From Bryobacterales bacterium (lineage in GTDB: Bacteria > Acidobacteriota > Terriglobia > Bryobacterales > Bryobacteraceae), in the NCBI GenBank assembly GCA_003142185.1, contig PLOR01000009.1:20058-84057 (forward strand): DNA of 64,000 nucleotides, written 5' to 3'. This document shows, piece by piece, positions 24,856 through 33,886 of this stretch. The notes under the pieces were generated by a model that saw only the letters and a program-made list of their open reading frames with translations, did not search any database and was not told where the DNA came from. Both the position numbers and the translations under genes were made by a program. Every line of letters starts with the position of its first letter. Position 1 is the stretch's first letter.

Positions 24856-25656
24856 TCAGGCCAGTTTGTAAGGGCGCCCGCGATACATGCCGATGCGCTC
24901 CACCTGGCGGACGCGAATGAGCTGCACGCTCACATTATCACCGCCATCCAGCTCGTTTGCAAGGTCGATCAGTTCCCGGGCTACGTCTGGAAGTGCCGCG
25001 CGGCGGCTGACCATCTGAGCGATCGCGTCGGCGTCCACCGGCCCGTGCAGGCCGTCGGAGCACAGCAACAGCACGTCGCCGGGAATGATCTGGTAGTCGC
25101 GGGTTTCCACCGCCACAATCATGGCCGGCCCCAGCGACCGGCTTAGCACGTGGCGCGTTTCGGCGCTGGAGGCTTCGCCCGCCGTGATCAAGCCCAGGCG
25201 CATGTGCTCGTTCACCACCGTGTGATCGCGCGTGAGCGCCTCGGCGTGGCCATGCCGGATGCGGTAGCAGCGCGAATCCCCGACGTGCGAAACTACCACC
25301 CGGTCATAGCGGAGCGCGCAGGCAACCAGCGTGGTGGCCATGTTGGACCCCCCCGGGCCGCTGGCCATGCCGGTTTCGAAAACCCGTGTGTTAGCCTGCT
25401 GCACCAGCCGCGGCAGCAGCGAGGAATGCGGAACGCCCGCCGCCGTGCGCCGGAAATCCTGGAGCAGCGTTTCTACCGCCAGTTTGGAAGCGACTTCTCC
25501 ATCGTCGCCGCCGCCCACGCCATCCGCCAGCGCGAATAGATAACCTAAAGTTCGGGCCTCGGCTTCCGCCTCAGGCGCGAAGCAGCCCAGATAATCCTCG
25601 TTGTGATCGCGGACCCGGCCACAATCCGAGGCTTGCGCGAATTCGATTTCCAACAT
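24856..25656 (-). CDS. PP2C-type Ser/Thr protein phosphatase
   Basis: 266 aa from ATG 25656. Mn/Mg-dependent phosphatase that reverses Ser/Thr phosphorylation. Metal motifs: RDHNEDYLG near residue 16, LFALADGVGGGDDGEVAS near 41, SHVGDSRCYRIRHG near 120, LLLCSDGLHGPVD near 193 and DGGDNVSVQLIRV at the end. An upstream ATG at 25677 lies inside a terminator hairpin, and even 25656 abuts its T-tract with no clear ribosome site. No TM. Co-transcribed with the kinase gene. Confidence 0.92.
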   Translation of the reverse strand: MLEIEFAQASDCGRVRDHNEDYLGCFAPEAEAEARTLGYLFALADGVGGGDDGEVASKLAVETLLQDFRRTAAGVPHSSLLPRLVQQANTRVFETGMASGPGGSNMATTLVACALRYDRVVVSHVGDSRCYRIRHGHAEALTRDHTVVNEHMRLGLITAGEASSAETRHVLSRSLGPAMIVAVETRDYQIIPGDVLLLCSDGLHGPVDADAIAQMVSRRAALPDVARELIDLANELDGGDNVSVQLIRVRQVERIGMYRGRPYKLA

Positions 25657-25697
25657 AAAAACAGATCCGGGCGGCATTGATCTGCTCCGCCCGGATC
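25657..25697 (-). terminator. Rho-independent terminator of the permease operon
   Basis: GATCCGGGCGG (25664-25674) pairs perfectly with CCGCCCGGATC (25687-25697) around a 12-nt loop; on the minus strand TGTTTTTAT follows. It sits 27 nt after the permease stop and ends exactly at the PP2C start codon. Confidence 0.85.
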
Positions 25698-25723
25698 GTA
25701 TCGCTCCTGTCGAAAACTCGGGG

Positions 25724-27523
25724 TCAGGCTTCCGCTCGACTCGTCACCAGTGTAGTACGGCCGGCTTTCTTGCCGGCACGCGTGAAGTAAATGCCGCCGT
25801 AGATCGCCCAGACGGCGGCGATCCCCAGCGCCAGCAGTGGCTCCATCTTTGTGCCATACCCCATGAACGGTCCCACCAAATAGAAAGCCATGCACGCCAG
25901 GTTGGCCACCAGCCCGAAGATCGGAATGGCCAGATGCCGGATGATGCTGAAGTTCGGGTGCTTGTGATAGGCCACGAAGCAGATCACACAACTCAGCCCA
26001 TACAGCAGGAAGGTGCCGAAGTTCGATGCCAGCGTCACCGTCAGCAGTGAATTCGGCATCGCCGCCATCCCATCGTGGGTCGTGTAGCCGAAACTCGACC
26101 AGATGCCCTGCGGCAGCGCCTTGATCGAGGCATCGGTCGGCGCAGAGCCGTCGCCGAACACCATCACCACCGCCACGCAGCCAACGAACGCCGAAATCGC
26201 GGCCAGCGTCCAGATCGCGCGGTGCGGGGTCAGGTTGTTGGAATGAAGCATACCGAAATGCTCCGGCACTTCCTTGTCCTTACCCATGGCGTAAGTGACT
26301 CGCGCGCCGGTGTTCATGCAGGAAAGGGTGGTGCCGATCAGCGCCAGGAACACGGTGAAGGCTTCCACCAGCATGAAAATCCGGCCGCCACCGGCGCCGA
26401 ACGTCGCGTTGCCGATGACGATCATCATGTCGCCGATGGGCGCCGCCGAATTCGACGCGTATTGCATGGTGTAGCCCGAGTTCAGAAAGTAATTCGCCGC
26501 GAAGTATTCGAACAGGTAACAGACCAGCCCCTGTATCAGCAGCGAAACCAGCACCGCAATGGGAACGTCGCGCTTGGCGTTCTTCGCCTCGCCTCCCATC
26601 GATGTCACCGATTCGAATCCCACCAGAATCAGGATCGCCACCGTCGCCTGAATGAATGCCCAGCTCAAATTGTGGACTCCCACCACCGATCCGGCACTGC
26701 CGTGCGAAAGGAAGTTGCCCTTGTCGTCTTTCTCCGGATACGCAACCAGGAACGGCACTACTTTGCCGGCCGCGTCCAGTTTCGCCTTCGGCACCCCCGC
26801 CGCGTCGCGAACAACGGTGTCAGTCGCAACACCGCTCACCATCGTCTTCTCAGTGGCGAATTCGTAAGTGTACGCCTCGCCGGAGTTGGAATCGAACTGC
26901 CAACCGGGCGAGCCGGCGGGATGGCTCGAACGGTAACCCAGCGCCATCACCGCGAACACCACCAGCGCCGAGATCTGGATCACGTTGATCGCGATATTGA
27001 CTGACGTCGCGCCCACAACGCCACGGTGGGCGATGTACGCCACCGCGAACGAGAACACAACCGCCACCGCCATCATGAACAGCACGCCCGGATTGGACGC
27101 GTTCATGAAGTTAGGCCACAGCGTACCCACCAGGTAGCCCACCAGGATGCCCATCACGCCCACCATCACGCCCGGATAGATCCAGTAATAAAGGTGCGAC
27201 GCCCAGCCGACGATGAACTTAGCCAGCCGCGCGAAACGCCACACCGCGTCGTGGTTCAAAAACGACTGCTCCGCGAAGTAATACGAGCTGCCGGTTCCGG
27301 GATACAATTTCGCCATTTCCGCATAACAAACGGCGGTCGCCAGGCACAGCAGCAGAGCGACCACAATGCCGATCCACATGGAAGGCGACGTAGATCCGGT
27401 GGTCGCCTGGATAAAGAAGGTGAGCCAGAGAAACGCGCCCGGCGCGATCAGCGCCATTGCGTTGAAGGTCAGGCCCGTCAGGCCCAACGTCGGTTGCATC
27501 TTAACTTCAGAGTTGTCTGCCAT
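25724..27523 (-). CDS. APC-superfamily amino-acid permease
   Basis: 599 aa, about 12-14 TM segments. The N-terminal TLGLTGLTFNAMALIAPGAF with the unwound TM1 motif and the later GFESVTSMGGEAKNAKRDVP (TM6-7) are typical of amino acid/polyamine permeases. An unusually long soluble loop (about residues 205-285) separates TM segments. It starts 30 nt after the porin gene, so porin and permease appear to form an uptake pair across both membranes. Substrate not assignable. Confidence 0.88.
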   Translation of the reverse strand: MADNSEVKMQPTLGLTGLTFNAMALIAPGAFLWLTFFIQATTGSTSPSMWIGIVVALLLCLATAVCYAEMAKLYPGTGSSYYFAEQSFLNHDAVWRFARLAKFIVGWASHLYYWIYPGVMVGVMGILVGYLVGTLWPNFMNASNPGVLFMMAVAVVFSFAVAYIAHRGVVGATSVNIAINVIQISALVVFAVMALGYRSSHPAGSPGWQFDSNSGEAYTYEFATEKTMVSGVATDTVVRDAAGVPKAKLDAAGKVVPFLVAYPEKDDKGNFLSHGSAGSVVGVHNLSWAFIQATVAILILVGFESVTSMGGEAKNAKRDVPIAVLVSLLIQGLVCYLFEYFAANYFLNSGYTMQYASNSAAPIGDMMIVIGNATFGAGGGRIFMLVEAFTVFLALIGTTLSCMNTGARVTYAMGKDKEVPEHFGMLHSNNLTPHRAIWTLAAISAFVGCVAVVMVFGDGSAPTDASIKALPQGIWSSFGYTTHDGMAAMPNSLLTVTLASNFGTFLLYGLSCVICFVAYHKHPNFSIIRHLAIPIFGLVANLACMAFYLVGPFMGYGTKMEPLLALGIAAVWAIYGGIYFTRAGKKAGRTTLVTSRAEA

Positions 27524-27553
27524 TCGGTTGCTCCTCTCAGGTGTCTGACGCTG

Positions 27554-28750
27554 CTACTTCTTGGGCCCAAAATAGGCGATCATGCCCAGCAGTATAGTCG
27601 GTTGGTTCTTGTTCAAACCGCCGCTGCTATTCTCAAAAAACGGCTGGCTCGACCAGTCGTCGCGGAACTCCAGACGGCTCGTCAGCCAATCGGAGAGCTT
27701 GTACTCGCCGGTGAGCGTGAATTCCTTGACAGCCTGCGCCACGCCGGTCGAAAAGCCGTTGACGTCGTCGAATATCTCGACGCGTCCGGCAAAGGCGGCC
27801 TTCTTGCCGACTGCGCGCCGCGCGGCAAAGGCGATGCCATCCCATTGCGCGGTGCCCGGCCCGATGTTCTTATTCCTGCCGTAATCGGCGTTGACGTAGA
27901 GACTGAGATTGTCGTTCGGATTCACCTGCACCACCGAATCGATTAAGTTGCGCCAGCCGGGGCTATTCTGATCGCGCTCCGGACCGCCGTACCACACTTC
28001 AGTCCAGGTCACTTTCTTCCACGCGTACGCGCCATTCAAGCCGATCAACTTACCTTGATCGCTCGCGTAGACGTTGTTCCAGCCGTTCACCAGTTGCACG
28101 CCGCCGGTGAAATGCGGGCCAATTGGGAACGAAGTGCGGAGGCCGAAGTGGTAATACGGAATCGCCCACGCAAACAGCAGCGAGCGGGAATAGTTCCAGT
28201 TCCCGTTGACGTCGATCACCTCGGCGCCCGCCGACGTGACGAATTCGCCCACGTCCACTTCCACGCCCTTCCACGACTTCGGCTTGAAGTCCACATACGC
28301 CTGCTCAAAATACTTCATCGCTTCGGGCGCCGCATCGGTGACATGAGTGGCGGAGAATATCTCGCCAAACCCCACGTCCAGATGGAAGCCAATCGGCCCT
28401 GGTGCACGGTCAATCGTAATCTTCCCCATGTTGAAATGTACGGTGTCGGCGCGGTAGTCGAAATTGCGCAGCCCGTTCCAACCCGAAGCCGGGTCGTTGG
28501 CGTTTCCGTCGACGTAGCCGTCTAGCAGGAAAGAGAAATCCATGCCCGCCTGGTGATAAGCGGAGGGAGGCGCTGGTGCGGCCGGCGCCGCGGCAGGCGC
28601 GGCTTGGTCGGCGGCCGCCGGCGTGGTCGCTGTCTGAGCGTCTGGCGGCGTTGTCGTTGCTGGTGCGTCCGGCGGCGTGGTGGTCTGCGCGAGGGCAGTT
28701 CCAGCCATCAGGCACGTGGCGACAAATATAGTTGCTCCGGTGTATCGCAT
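27554..28750 (-). CDS. Outer-membrane beta-barrel porin (BBP2-like)
   Basis: 398 aa. Signal peptide ending ALAQ, then a Thr/Pro/Ala-rich linker (about 25-75), then a beta-barrel with alternating hydrophobic strands and a terminal ILLGMIAYFGPKK. Segments FSFLLDGYVDGNANDP, FHLDVGFGEIF and DWSSQPFFENSSG resemble the putative beta-barrel porin-2 family (outer-membrane beta-barrel, DUF1597-like). Of two adjacent ATGs, 28750 is better spaced (5 nt) from AGGA. First gene of the operon with the permease. Confidence 0.82.
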   Translation of the reverse strand: MRYTGATIFVATCLMAGTALAQTTTPPDAPATTTPPDAQTATTPAAADQAAPAAAPAAPAPPSAYHQAGMDFSFLLDGYVDGNANDPASGWNGLRNFDYRADTVHFNMGKITIDRAPGPIGFHLDVGFGEIFSATHVTDAAPEAMKYFEQAYVDFKPKSWKGVEVDVGEFVTSAGAEVIDVNGNWNYSRSLLFAWAIPYYHFGLRTSFPIGPHFTGGVQLVNGWNNVYASDQGKLIGLNGAYAWKKVTWTEVWYGGPERDQNSPGWRNLIDSVVQVNPNDNLSLYVNADYGRNKNIGPGTAQWDGIAFAARRAVGKKAAFAGRVEIFDDVNGFSTGVAQAVKEFTLTGEYKLSDWLTSRLEFRDDWSSQPFFENSSGGLNKNQPTILLGMIAYFGPKK

Positions 28751-28899
28751 CATGTTCCTTTCGTTTTCTTGGTATGGACCCAGCGAGCGGAGCTGGAATA
28801 GGCCAAGCCGGCTAGCACGGGGCCAGCTTGTTTCTCGTGATTTTACATTTTTACGACTTTTTGATGCCATAAGGAAATAGATAATTTCTATCGCCGGGA

Positions 28900-28928
28900 T
28901 TGCAAAAATTACACGCCGTTAACATATT
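28900..28928 (+). promoter_or_regulatory. Putative sigma-70 promoter of the Amt operon
   Basis: TTGCAA (28900-28905), 17-nt spacer, CATATT (28923-28928), 44 nt before the first ATG, in an AT-rich island between divergent genes. No sigma-54 GG-N10-GC box is seen, although such boxes are common for ammonium-transport genes. Confidence 0.35.
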
Positions 28929-28971
28929 AGCCGCCATCGCTAATCGGTTATGCTGTAACCAGTTGCGTTCT

Positions 28972-29151
28972 ATGCGGGTTGCCGGTTTGCTATTACTCGT
29001 TGCAGGATGGGCCATCGTCTTGGCCGCATTCGTGATGCTGGGCGCCGCGGCTCCCCGGGCGGCTTTCGTCGCCGCGGGCGTCGCGATCGAAATTCTAGGC
29101 CTCGGCCTGGTGGCCCGCTCTCATGTTTCCCCTCGGGAGTCCAAACGATGA
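28972..29151 (+). CDS. Small two-TM membrane protein upstream of Amt
   Basis: 59 aa: two hydrophobic helices (MRVAGLLLLVAGWAIVLAAF and AFVAAGVAIEILGLGLVA) and a short basic tail. It overlaps the Amt-like gene by an ATGA, so the two are translationally coupled. In other bacteria glnK, encoding a PII protein, sits beside amtB; this is not PII. No known family. It may be a structural partner of the transporter. Confidence 0.55.
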   Translation: MRVAGLLLLVAGWAIVLAAFVMLGAAAPRAAFVAAGVAIEILGLGLVARSHVSPRESKR

Positions 29152-30425
29152 ATCCGTCCGCGCCGCCGCCTTCGGAAGCAGCCACGGTGCTCGTGCTGGC
29201 CTGCCTTCTACTGGTACCTTTGGCAATCGCCGGCCTCGCTCTCATCAATACCGGACTCGGCCGATCGCGCAGCGCGTCGCACGCCATGCTCGCGGCGCTT
29301 TGTGCCGTCTCGGTTGCGGCCGCCGCCTATTTCGTCTGCGGCTTCGCCATTCAGGGCTTCCCCGGCGGACCCGCGCACACCATCACCGCTGCCGGCAAAC
29401 AATGGAATTGGATCGCCGCCCAGCCGCTCTTCTTGCGCGGCCTCGCGCTCGACGCCTCCCCCGCTTGCCTGATCCTCTGGCTACAACTGTTAAGCGTTGC
29501 ACTGGCCGCGCTGATTCCTCTCGGCGCCGGCCTGGACCGCTGGCGGTTGGGCGCCGCATCGGCCTCCACGGCATTGCTTGCCGGATTGGTTTATCCCCTC
29601 TTCGCCCACTGGGTGTGGGGCGGCGGCTGGCTGGCCCAAATCGGTTTCGTCGATGCCGCCGGCGGCGCGCCAGTGCAAGCCGTGGGCGGTCTCACCGCGC
29701 TTGCCATCGCCTGGATTCTGGGGCCGCGCCGCGGCAAGTACTCGAGCGAAGGCGGCCTGCCCGCAGCCATCCCCGGGCACAACGCCGTGCTGGTTCTGTT
29801 TGCCTGTTTTCTGGTCTGGACGGGATGGCTCGGTCTGAACGGCGCCGGCGCCATGCTTTTCGGCGGCGCCCCCGTAGGCGCGTTGGTGCGGGTGGGATTA
29901 AACACAACTCTTTCCGCGGCCATGGCCGGCCTGGCCGCGGCCGCCATCACCCGCGCCCGTTTCGGCCGGCCCGACGCTTCATTGTGCGCCAACGGCTGGA
30001 TCGGCGGCCTGGCGGCATCGAGCGCCGGCTGCCTCTTCTTCACGCCCGCGGTGGCTGCGCTGGCAGGCCTGGTGGCCGGCGCATTGGTCGTCTTCACGGT
30101 CGAGTGGCTCGACATCTACGGCGAAATCGACGACCCCACCGGCTCGGTTTCCGTACACGCCATCGGCGGCATCTGGGGCGTGCTGGCGCTCGGCTTCTTT
30201 GCCCGCTCCGGCTCCCCCGTGCAGCCGCTGGCGCAAATCGCCGGCGTGGCCACGCTGCTTGGTTTCGTGCTGCCCCTCGCTTACAGTCTCAATTGGCTCC
30301 TGGATCGCTTGAGCCCGCAACGCGTGGCGCCCGAAGGCGAACGCCAGGGTCTCGATCTGCACGAGCTCGGCGCCGGCGCTTATCCCGAGTTCGTGATCCA
30401 CCGGGAGGACTTCCTGCAACGGTAG
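29148..30425 (+). CDS. Divergent Amt/MEP/Rh ammonium-transporter-like protein
   Basis: 425 aa, about 11 TM. Amt topology and landmarks are present: FVDAAGGAPVQAVGG (residues 167-181, counterpart of DFAGGTVVHI), IPGHNAVLVLF..TGWLGLNGAG and DDPTGSVSVHAIGGIWG. The pore residue equivalent to the first twin His is Q177; the second, H337, is kept, as is D169. The Phe gate near 107-114 is replaced by Leu/Trp (LILWLQLLS). Such changes predict altered conduction or a sensor role. Followed by TPR-protein genes, not by PII. Confidence 0.8.
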   Translation: MNPSAPPPSEAATVLVLACLLLVPLAIAGLALINTGLGRSRSASHAMLAALCAVSVAAAAYFVCGFAIQGFPGGPAHTITAAGKQWNWIAAQPLFLRGLALDASPACLILWLQLLSVALAALIPLGAGLDRWRLGAASASTALLAGLVYPLFAHWVWGGGWLAQIGFVDAAGGAPVQAVGGLTALAIAWILGPRRGKYSSEGGLPAAIPGHNAVLVLFACFLVWTGWLGLNGAGAMLFGGAPVGALVRVGLNTTLSAAMAGLAAAAITRARFGRPDASLCANGWIGGLAASSAGCLFFTPAVAALAGLVAGALVVFTVEWLDIYGEIDDPTGSVSVHAIGGIWGVLALGFFARSGSPVQPLAQIAGVATLLGFVLPLAYSLNWLLDRLSPQRVAPEGERQGLDLHELGAGAYPEFVIHREDFLQR

Positions 30426-30508
30426 CGCGGTCCCTTGCCCGCACCGGCGCGGCGGTTCGAGGAATTCGGCGCGCTAAGGTACACTGGGATTATTCTAGGC
30501 GGACCTTG

Positions 30509-31990
30509 TTGAAGCGACTTGTCTTCCCAGCCTTGCTGGCCATCACTCTGGTGGCGCGCGCGGACCAGCCCGAACCGGGGCAACTGGACGCCAGCCCGAC
30601 GCTGTTTACCGTCATGGCGGCGCTGAACGCCGCCGGTTTCGACGCCGGGTTGGACGCGCCCAATAGCCACCCGCTGCGCAAGGAAGTGCGCGAGGAACTG
30701 GCCCGGCGCGAGATCCCGTCGCTCGCGGCGATCAAACAATTCGTCGCCGAACACCACCAGGGGAACGCTACGGCCGAGTTGGGCCAGTATATCTCTTTCG
30801 CGCTGACCGTGGGCGGCCCTCCCGATTTCGTGCAGCGCAAACGCGATGTGGAGATCCCGCCGGAGGCACTGCGGCTGCAGGAGTTCTCCAAGCTGCTGGC
30901 GCCGTTTTACAAGGAAGCCGGCATCGCCCAACTGTGGCAGCGCGCGCAGCCGGAGATCGACGAATACATTGCGCGATACCACGCCCCGGTAACGCAGGCG
31001 GTGCTGCAAGTGAACGCATATTTGCGGCAGCAGACCTCCGGGTTCAAGGGACGGCATTTTCAGATTTTCATCGAGCTGCTGGCTCCGCCCGGCCAGGTGC
31101 AGCGGCGCAGTTATGGATATGAAGACACCGTCGTGGTGACGCCCTCGGCCGAGCCGCGTTCGTTCGATATTCGCCACGCCTATCTGCATTACCTGCTCGA
31201 CCCCTTGTCCACGCAGTACCAGGAGATCCTGGACCGCAAGAAGTTCCTGGCGCGACATGTGCAGCGGGTGGGCCGGCTGGAAGATTCCTTCCGGGACGAC
31301 TTCCTGGCGCTGACCACCGAGTCGCTGATCAAGGCCGTGGAGTCGCGCCTGGATCACGATCCCGGCGCGATCGAGCGCGCGCTGTACCAGGGATTCATCC
31401 TGGCACCCTACTTTTCCGAGGCCCTGCCGCTGTACGAGAAGCAGGAACAGTCGATGATGGTCTATTATCCCGAAATGGTGGGTGGGATCGATCTGAAAAC
31501 GGAAGACGCGCGGCTTTCCCGAGTGGATTTCAATGCCGGGCCGCCACGCGCGGCGAAGCCCGTGGCGGCCGCGGCCGCCGTGCCCGCCGTGCCTGCCGCG
31601 CCGCTGACCGGGGCGGCCAAGACGCTGGACGATGCCGAGCGGCTTTACACGGCGCGTGACCTGGATGCGGCGAAGAAGAAGTACCTGGAAGTTCTGGAGC
31701 AGACCGACGAGAAGCTGCTCCACGCGGACGCGTATTATGGGCTGGCCCGCATCGCGGCGCTGAATAGGGATCCCGAGACGGCTGTCCGGCTGTTTCAGAG
31801 CGCTCTCGATCTTGGGCCCCGGCCGGCCACCAAGGCGTGGGTGCTGGTGTATTTGGGCAAGCTGACTCTCGCGGCCGAAGAGCCCGAACAGGCGCAACAG
31901 TATTTTATCGGCGCCCTGAAGGTGGAAGGCATTTCGGACATGGCGCGCAAGGAAGCCGAGAACGGCCTGCGCGCAAGTTCCAAGCAATAA
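30509..31990 (+). CDS. Secreted TPR-containing hypothetical protein
   Basis: About 494 aa. TTG 30509 (or 30506) is chosen; it opens a signal peptide (KRLVFPALLAITLVARA) and has AGGCGG upstream. The centre (about 30-340) is helical and rich in conserved charged pairs, with no known domain. After an Ala/Pro linker (about 350-375, AAKPVAAAAAVPAVPAAP) come about three TPR-like repeats (YTARDLDAAKKKYLEVLEQ, ALNRDPETAVRLFQSALDL, LAAEEPEQAQQYFIGALKV). Followed after 19 nt by another TPR protein; both probably act in the periplasm. Confidence 0.72.
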   Translation: MKRLVFPALLAITLVARADQPEPGQLDASPTLFTVMAALNAAGFDAGLDAPNSHPLRKEVREELARREIPSLAAIKQFVAEHHQGNATAELGQYISFALTVGGPPDFVQRKRDVEIPPEALRLQEFSKLLAPFYKEAGIAQLWQRAQPEIDEYIARYHAPVTQAVLQVNAYLRQQTSGFKGRHFQIFIELLAPPGQVQRRSYGYEDTVVVTPSAEPRSFDIRHAYLHYLLDPLSTQYQEILDRKKFLARHVQRVGRLEDSFRDDFLALTTESLIKAVESRLDHDPGAIERALYQGFILAPYFSEALPLYEKQEQSMMVYYPEMVGGIDLKTEDARLSRVDFNAGPPRAAKPVAAAAAVPAVPAAPLTGAAKTLDDAERLYTARDLDAAKKKYLEVLEQTDEKLLHADAYYGLARIAALNRDPETAVRLFQSALDLGPRPATKAWVLVYLGKLTLAAEEPEQAQQYFIGALKVEGISDMARKEAENGLRASSKQ

Positions 31991-32009
31991 TTTCGAAGGA
32001 GCGATTTGG

Positions 32010-32762
32010 ATGATACGAACGTTTTTGACCGGCGTCCTGGTAATGGCCGCCGCTGTCTCTGGGCTGATGGCACAGTTAAAGCCGAAATCGAACGCCGAGG
32101 CCGAGGCCGTGCGGGCGCTGTTCGCGGCGCGAACGCAAAGCCCGGACGCAACCATCAAGGCGGCCGAGGACCTGCTCGGCAAATTCGCCGACACGGCGTA
32201 CAAAGAGGTTGCTCTGCTGCTGGAAGCCGACGCGTACCAGCAGAAAGGCGATTACGTCAGCGCGGAAATCACCAATCAACGGGTGCTGGAAGCCAATCCC
32301 AAGAACCCGCAAGCCTCGATGCAGTTGGGCGAGCTGATTATGCAGCACGTGGGCGAAAACGACCTCGACAAGGAGGAGCAGCTTTCGAAATCGGAAAAGG
32401 ATTTCAACCAGGCGCTCGAGAGCCTCGACACCAGGCCGAACACCGGAATATCGGATGCCCAATGGGAGGAGGCCAAGAAGTTCATGCGGGCTGAGTTGCA
32501 GAACGATCTGGGCCTGGCGGCGATCAAGCGCAAGAAATACGACGCGGCGGTTGCGGATTTTAAACTGGCGATCGAGGGCGACCCGCAGCCGGCCTACCAG
32601 GTGCGGCTGGCCATGGCCTACCAGAAGACCGGCAAGAACGACGAGGCTCTTGCCATTTGCGACAAGCTGCTGGCCGACCCGCAGCTCCACCCCGCCATCA
32701 AGCAGGTGGCGCAAGGCGTGCAGAAGATGGCGACGCAGGCCAAGGCCGCCGGCGGGAAATAG
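32010..32762 (+). CDS. Periplasmic TPR protein
   Basis: 250 aa. Signal peptide (MIRTFLTGVLVMAAAVSGLMAQ), then about five TPR units, for instance YQQKGDYVSAEITNQRVLEANPKN and IKRKKYDAAVADFKLAIEGDP. GGAG precedes the ATG by 9 nt. Serves as a protein-interaction scaffold; partner unknown. Sits 9 nt before rnc. Confidence 0.8.
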   Translation: MIRTFLTGVLVMAAAVSGLMAQLKPKSNAEAEAVRALFAARTQSPDATIKAAEDLLGKFADTAYKEVALLLEADAYQQKGDYVSAEITNQRVLEANPKNPQASMQLGELIMQHVGENDLDKEEQLSKSEKDFNQALESLDTRPNTGISDAQWEEAKKFMRAELQNDLGLAAIKRKKYDAAVADFKLAIEGDPQPAYQVRLAMAYQKTGKNDEALAICDKLLADPQLHPAIKQVAQGVQKMATQAKAAGGK

Positions 32763-32771
32763 CCGGCAGCC

Positions 32772-33518
32772 ATGCGCGCGGAGTTGGGCACGCTCGAATT
32801 GAGCATCAACCACCGGTTCTCCAATCCGGCGTTGCTCGGCCACGCGCTGACCCACAGCTCGGCGGCCAACGAGTCGCGCGCCGGCGCCGGGCCGCCGCTC
32901 TGTGACAACGAGCAAATGGAATTCCTGGGCGATTCGATCCTGGGATTTCTGATTGCCGAAGCGCTCATGCTCCGGCAGCCGGATGCGCACGAGGGCGAGC
33001 TGTCGCGGCTCAAAGCGCACCTGGTGAGCGCGGCCCATCTGCATGGCGTGGCGCGTCGGCTCGACTTGGGCAGTTATCTCGAGTTGGGCCGTAGCGAAGA
33101 GATGAGCGGCGGCCGCAGCAAGAAGACCCTGCTGGTGGATGCGCTGGAAGCGGTGATCGCCGCGGTTTACCTGGATGGCGGCATCGACCCGGTGCGCCAG
33201 TTCATCGAGGCGCATGTGCTCGATGCACCGTTCGCCGGCGACGAAGAGGCGGGCACCGACATCCAGCCGGCGATTACCAACTTCAAAAGCGCCTTGCAGG
33301 AGCTGGCGCAGTCGCACAAGCTGCCTCAGCCGCGATATGCCATCGTGCGCGAGCGTGGCCCGGAGCATTCCAAGACGTTCACCGTGGAAGTCCGCGTGGG
33401 CAAGGATTGGATCGGCCAGGCCGAGGGCCGCACCAAAAAGATCGCCGCGCAGCGGGCCGCCCGCGGCCTCTTCGACAAGCTGCTCGCAGCCGGCGCGGAA
33501 GCGCAAGCGGAGGAGTAG
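32772..33518 (+). CDS. rnc: Ribonuclease III
   Basis: 248 aa. Cuts double-stranded RNA in rRNA and mRNA processing. Catalytic signature NEQMEFLGDSILGFLIAEAL (about 46-65), second acidic site LLVDALEAVIAAVYLDGG (about 117-134), and a C-terminal dsRNA-binding domain (about 170-240, FKSALQELAQSHKLPQPRY and KKIAAQRAARGLFDKL). Complete and of normal length. Confidence 0.95.
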   Translation: MRAELGTLELSINHRFSNPALLGHALTHSSAANESRAGAGPPLCDNEQMEFLGDSILGFLIAEALMLRQPDAHEGELSRLKAHLVSAAHLHGVARRLDLGSYLELGRSEEMSGGRSKKTLLVDALEAVIAAVYLDGGIDPVRQFIEAHVLDAPFAGDEEAGTDIQPAITNFKSALQELAQSHKLPQPRYAIVRERGPEHSKTFTVEVRVGKDWIGQAEGRTKKIAAQRAARGLFDKLLAAGAEAQAEE

Positions 33519-33521
33519 CGC

Positions 33522-33758
33522 TTGAGCGATCCGGTACGAGCCCCAGAAGACTACGATCTTGGCTTTGTCTGCAAGGCGTGTGGCAGTTGGTTTAACCACG
33601 TGGATACGAAGGAGTGGGACACCAAGTGGTCCGAGCCGGACGCCGAAGGAGAGCGCTGGCCACTGGAGCTCATTTTCAGGTGCCCATTGTGCGGCGAGGT
33701 CCGCAGCTACGTTCCGAATGAAGGCGTGTTTCGCGGAATATGGCTCGGAAAGCCCTGA
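33522..33758 (+). CDS. Small zinc-ribbon protein
   Basis: 78 aa from TTG 33522, 3 nt after rnc. Two CxxC knuckles, VCKACG (16-21) and RCPLCG (53-58), make one zinc ribbon; the rest is Trp/Glu-rich (EWDTKWSEPDAEGERWPLE). No close family recognised. Possible nucleic-acid or protein adaptor. Downstream, 33759-33886 is a short convergent gap with no clear terminator. Confidence 0.62.
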   Translation: MSDPVRAPEDYDLGFVCKACGSWFNHVDTKEWDTKWSEPDAEGERWPLELIFRCPLCGEVRSYVPNEGVFRGIWLGKP

Positions 33759-33886
33759 GTCGGAGCGAGCCGAACTCGAGTCTCGTTACTCGCGTCCGCG
33801 GCTTGCAGAGGCACTTCGTGTCCACACGGCTTGCGCCGTGGGCTACTATCTTCCGCCCTCCGGGCTGACGACGTGAAAAAGGGCTG

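Noticed and set aside
29123-30505. Long in-frame extension upstream of the TPR protein at 30509
   Set aside because: It runs antiphase through the Amt-like gene with Arg/Pro-rich translation; the signal peptide at 30509 marks the real start.
32076-33599. 507-codon minus-strand frame opposite the TPR gene and rnc
   Set aside because: Antisense to RNase III and a clear TPR protein; low-complexity composition.
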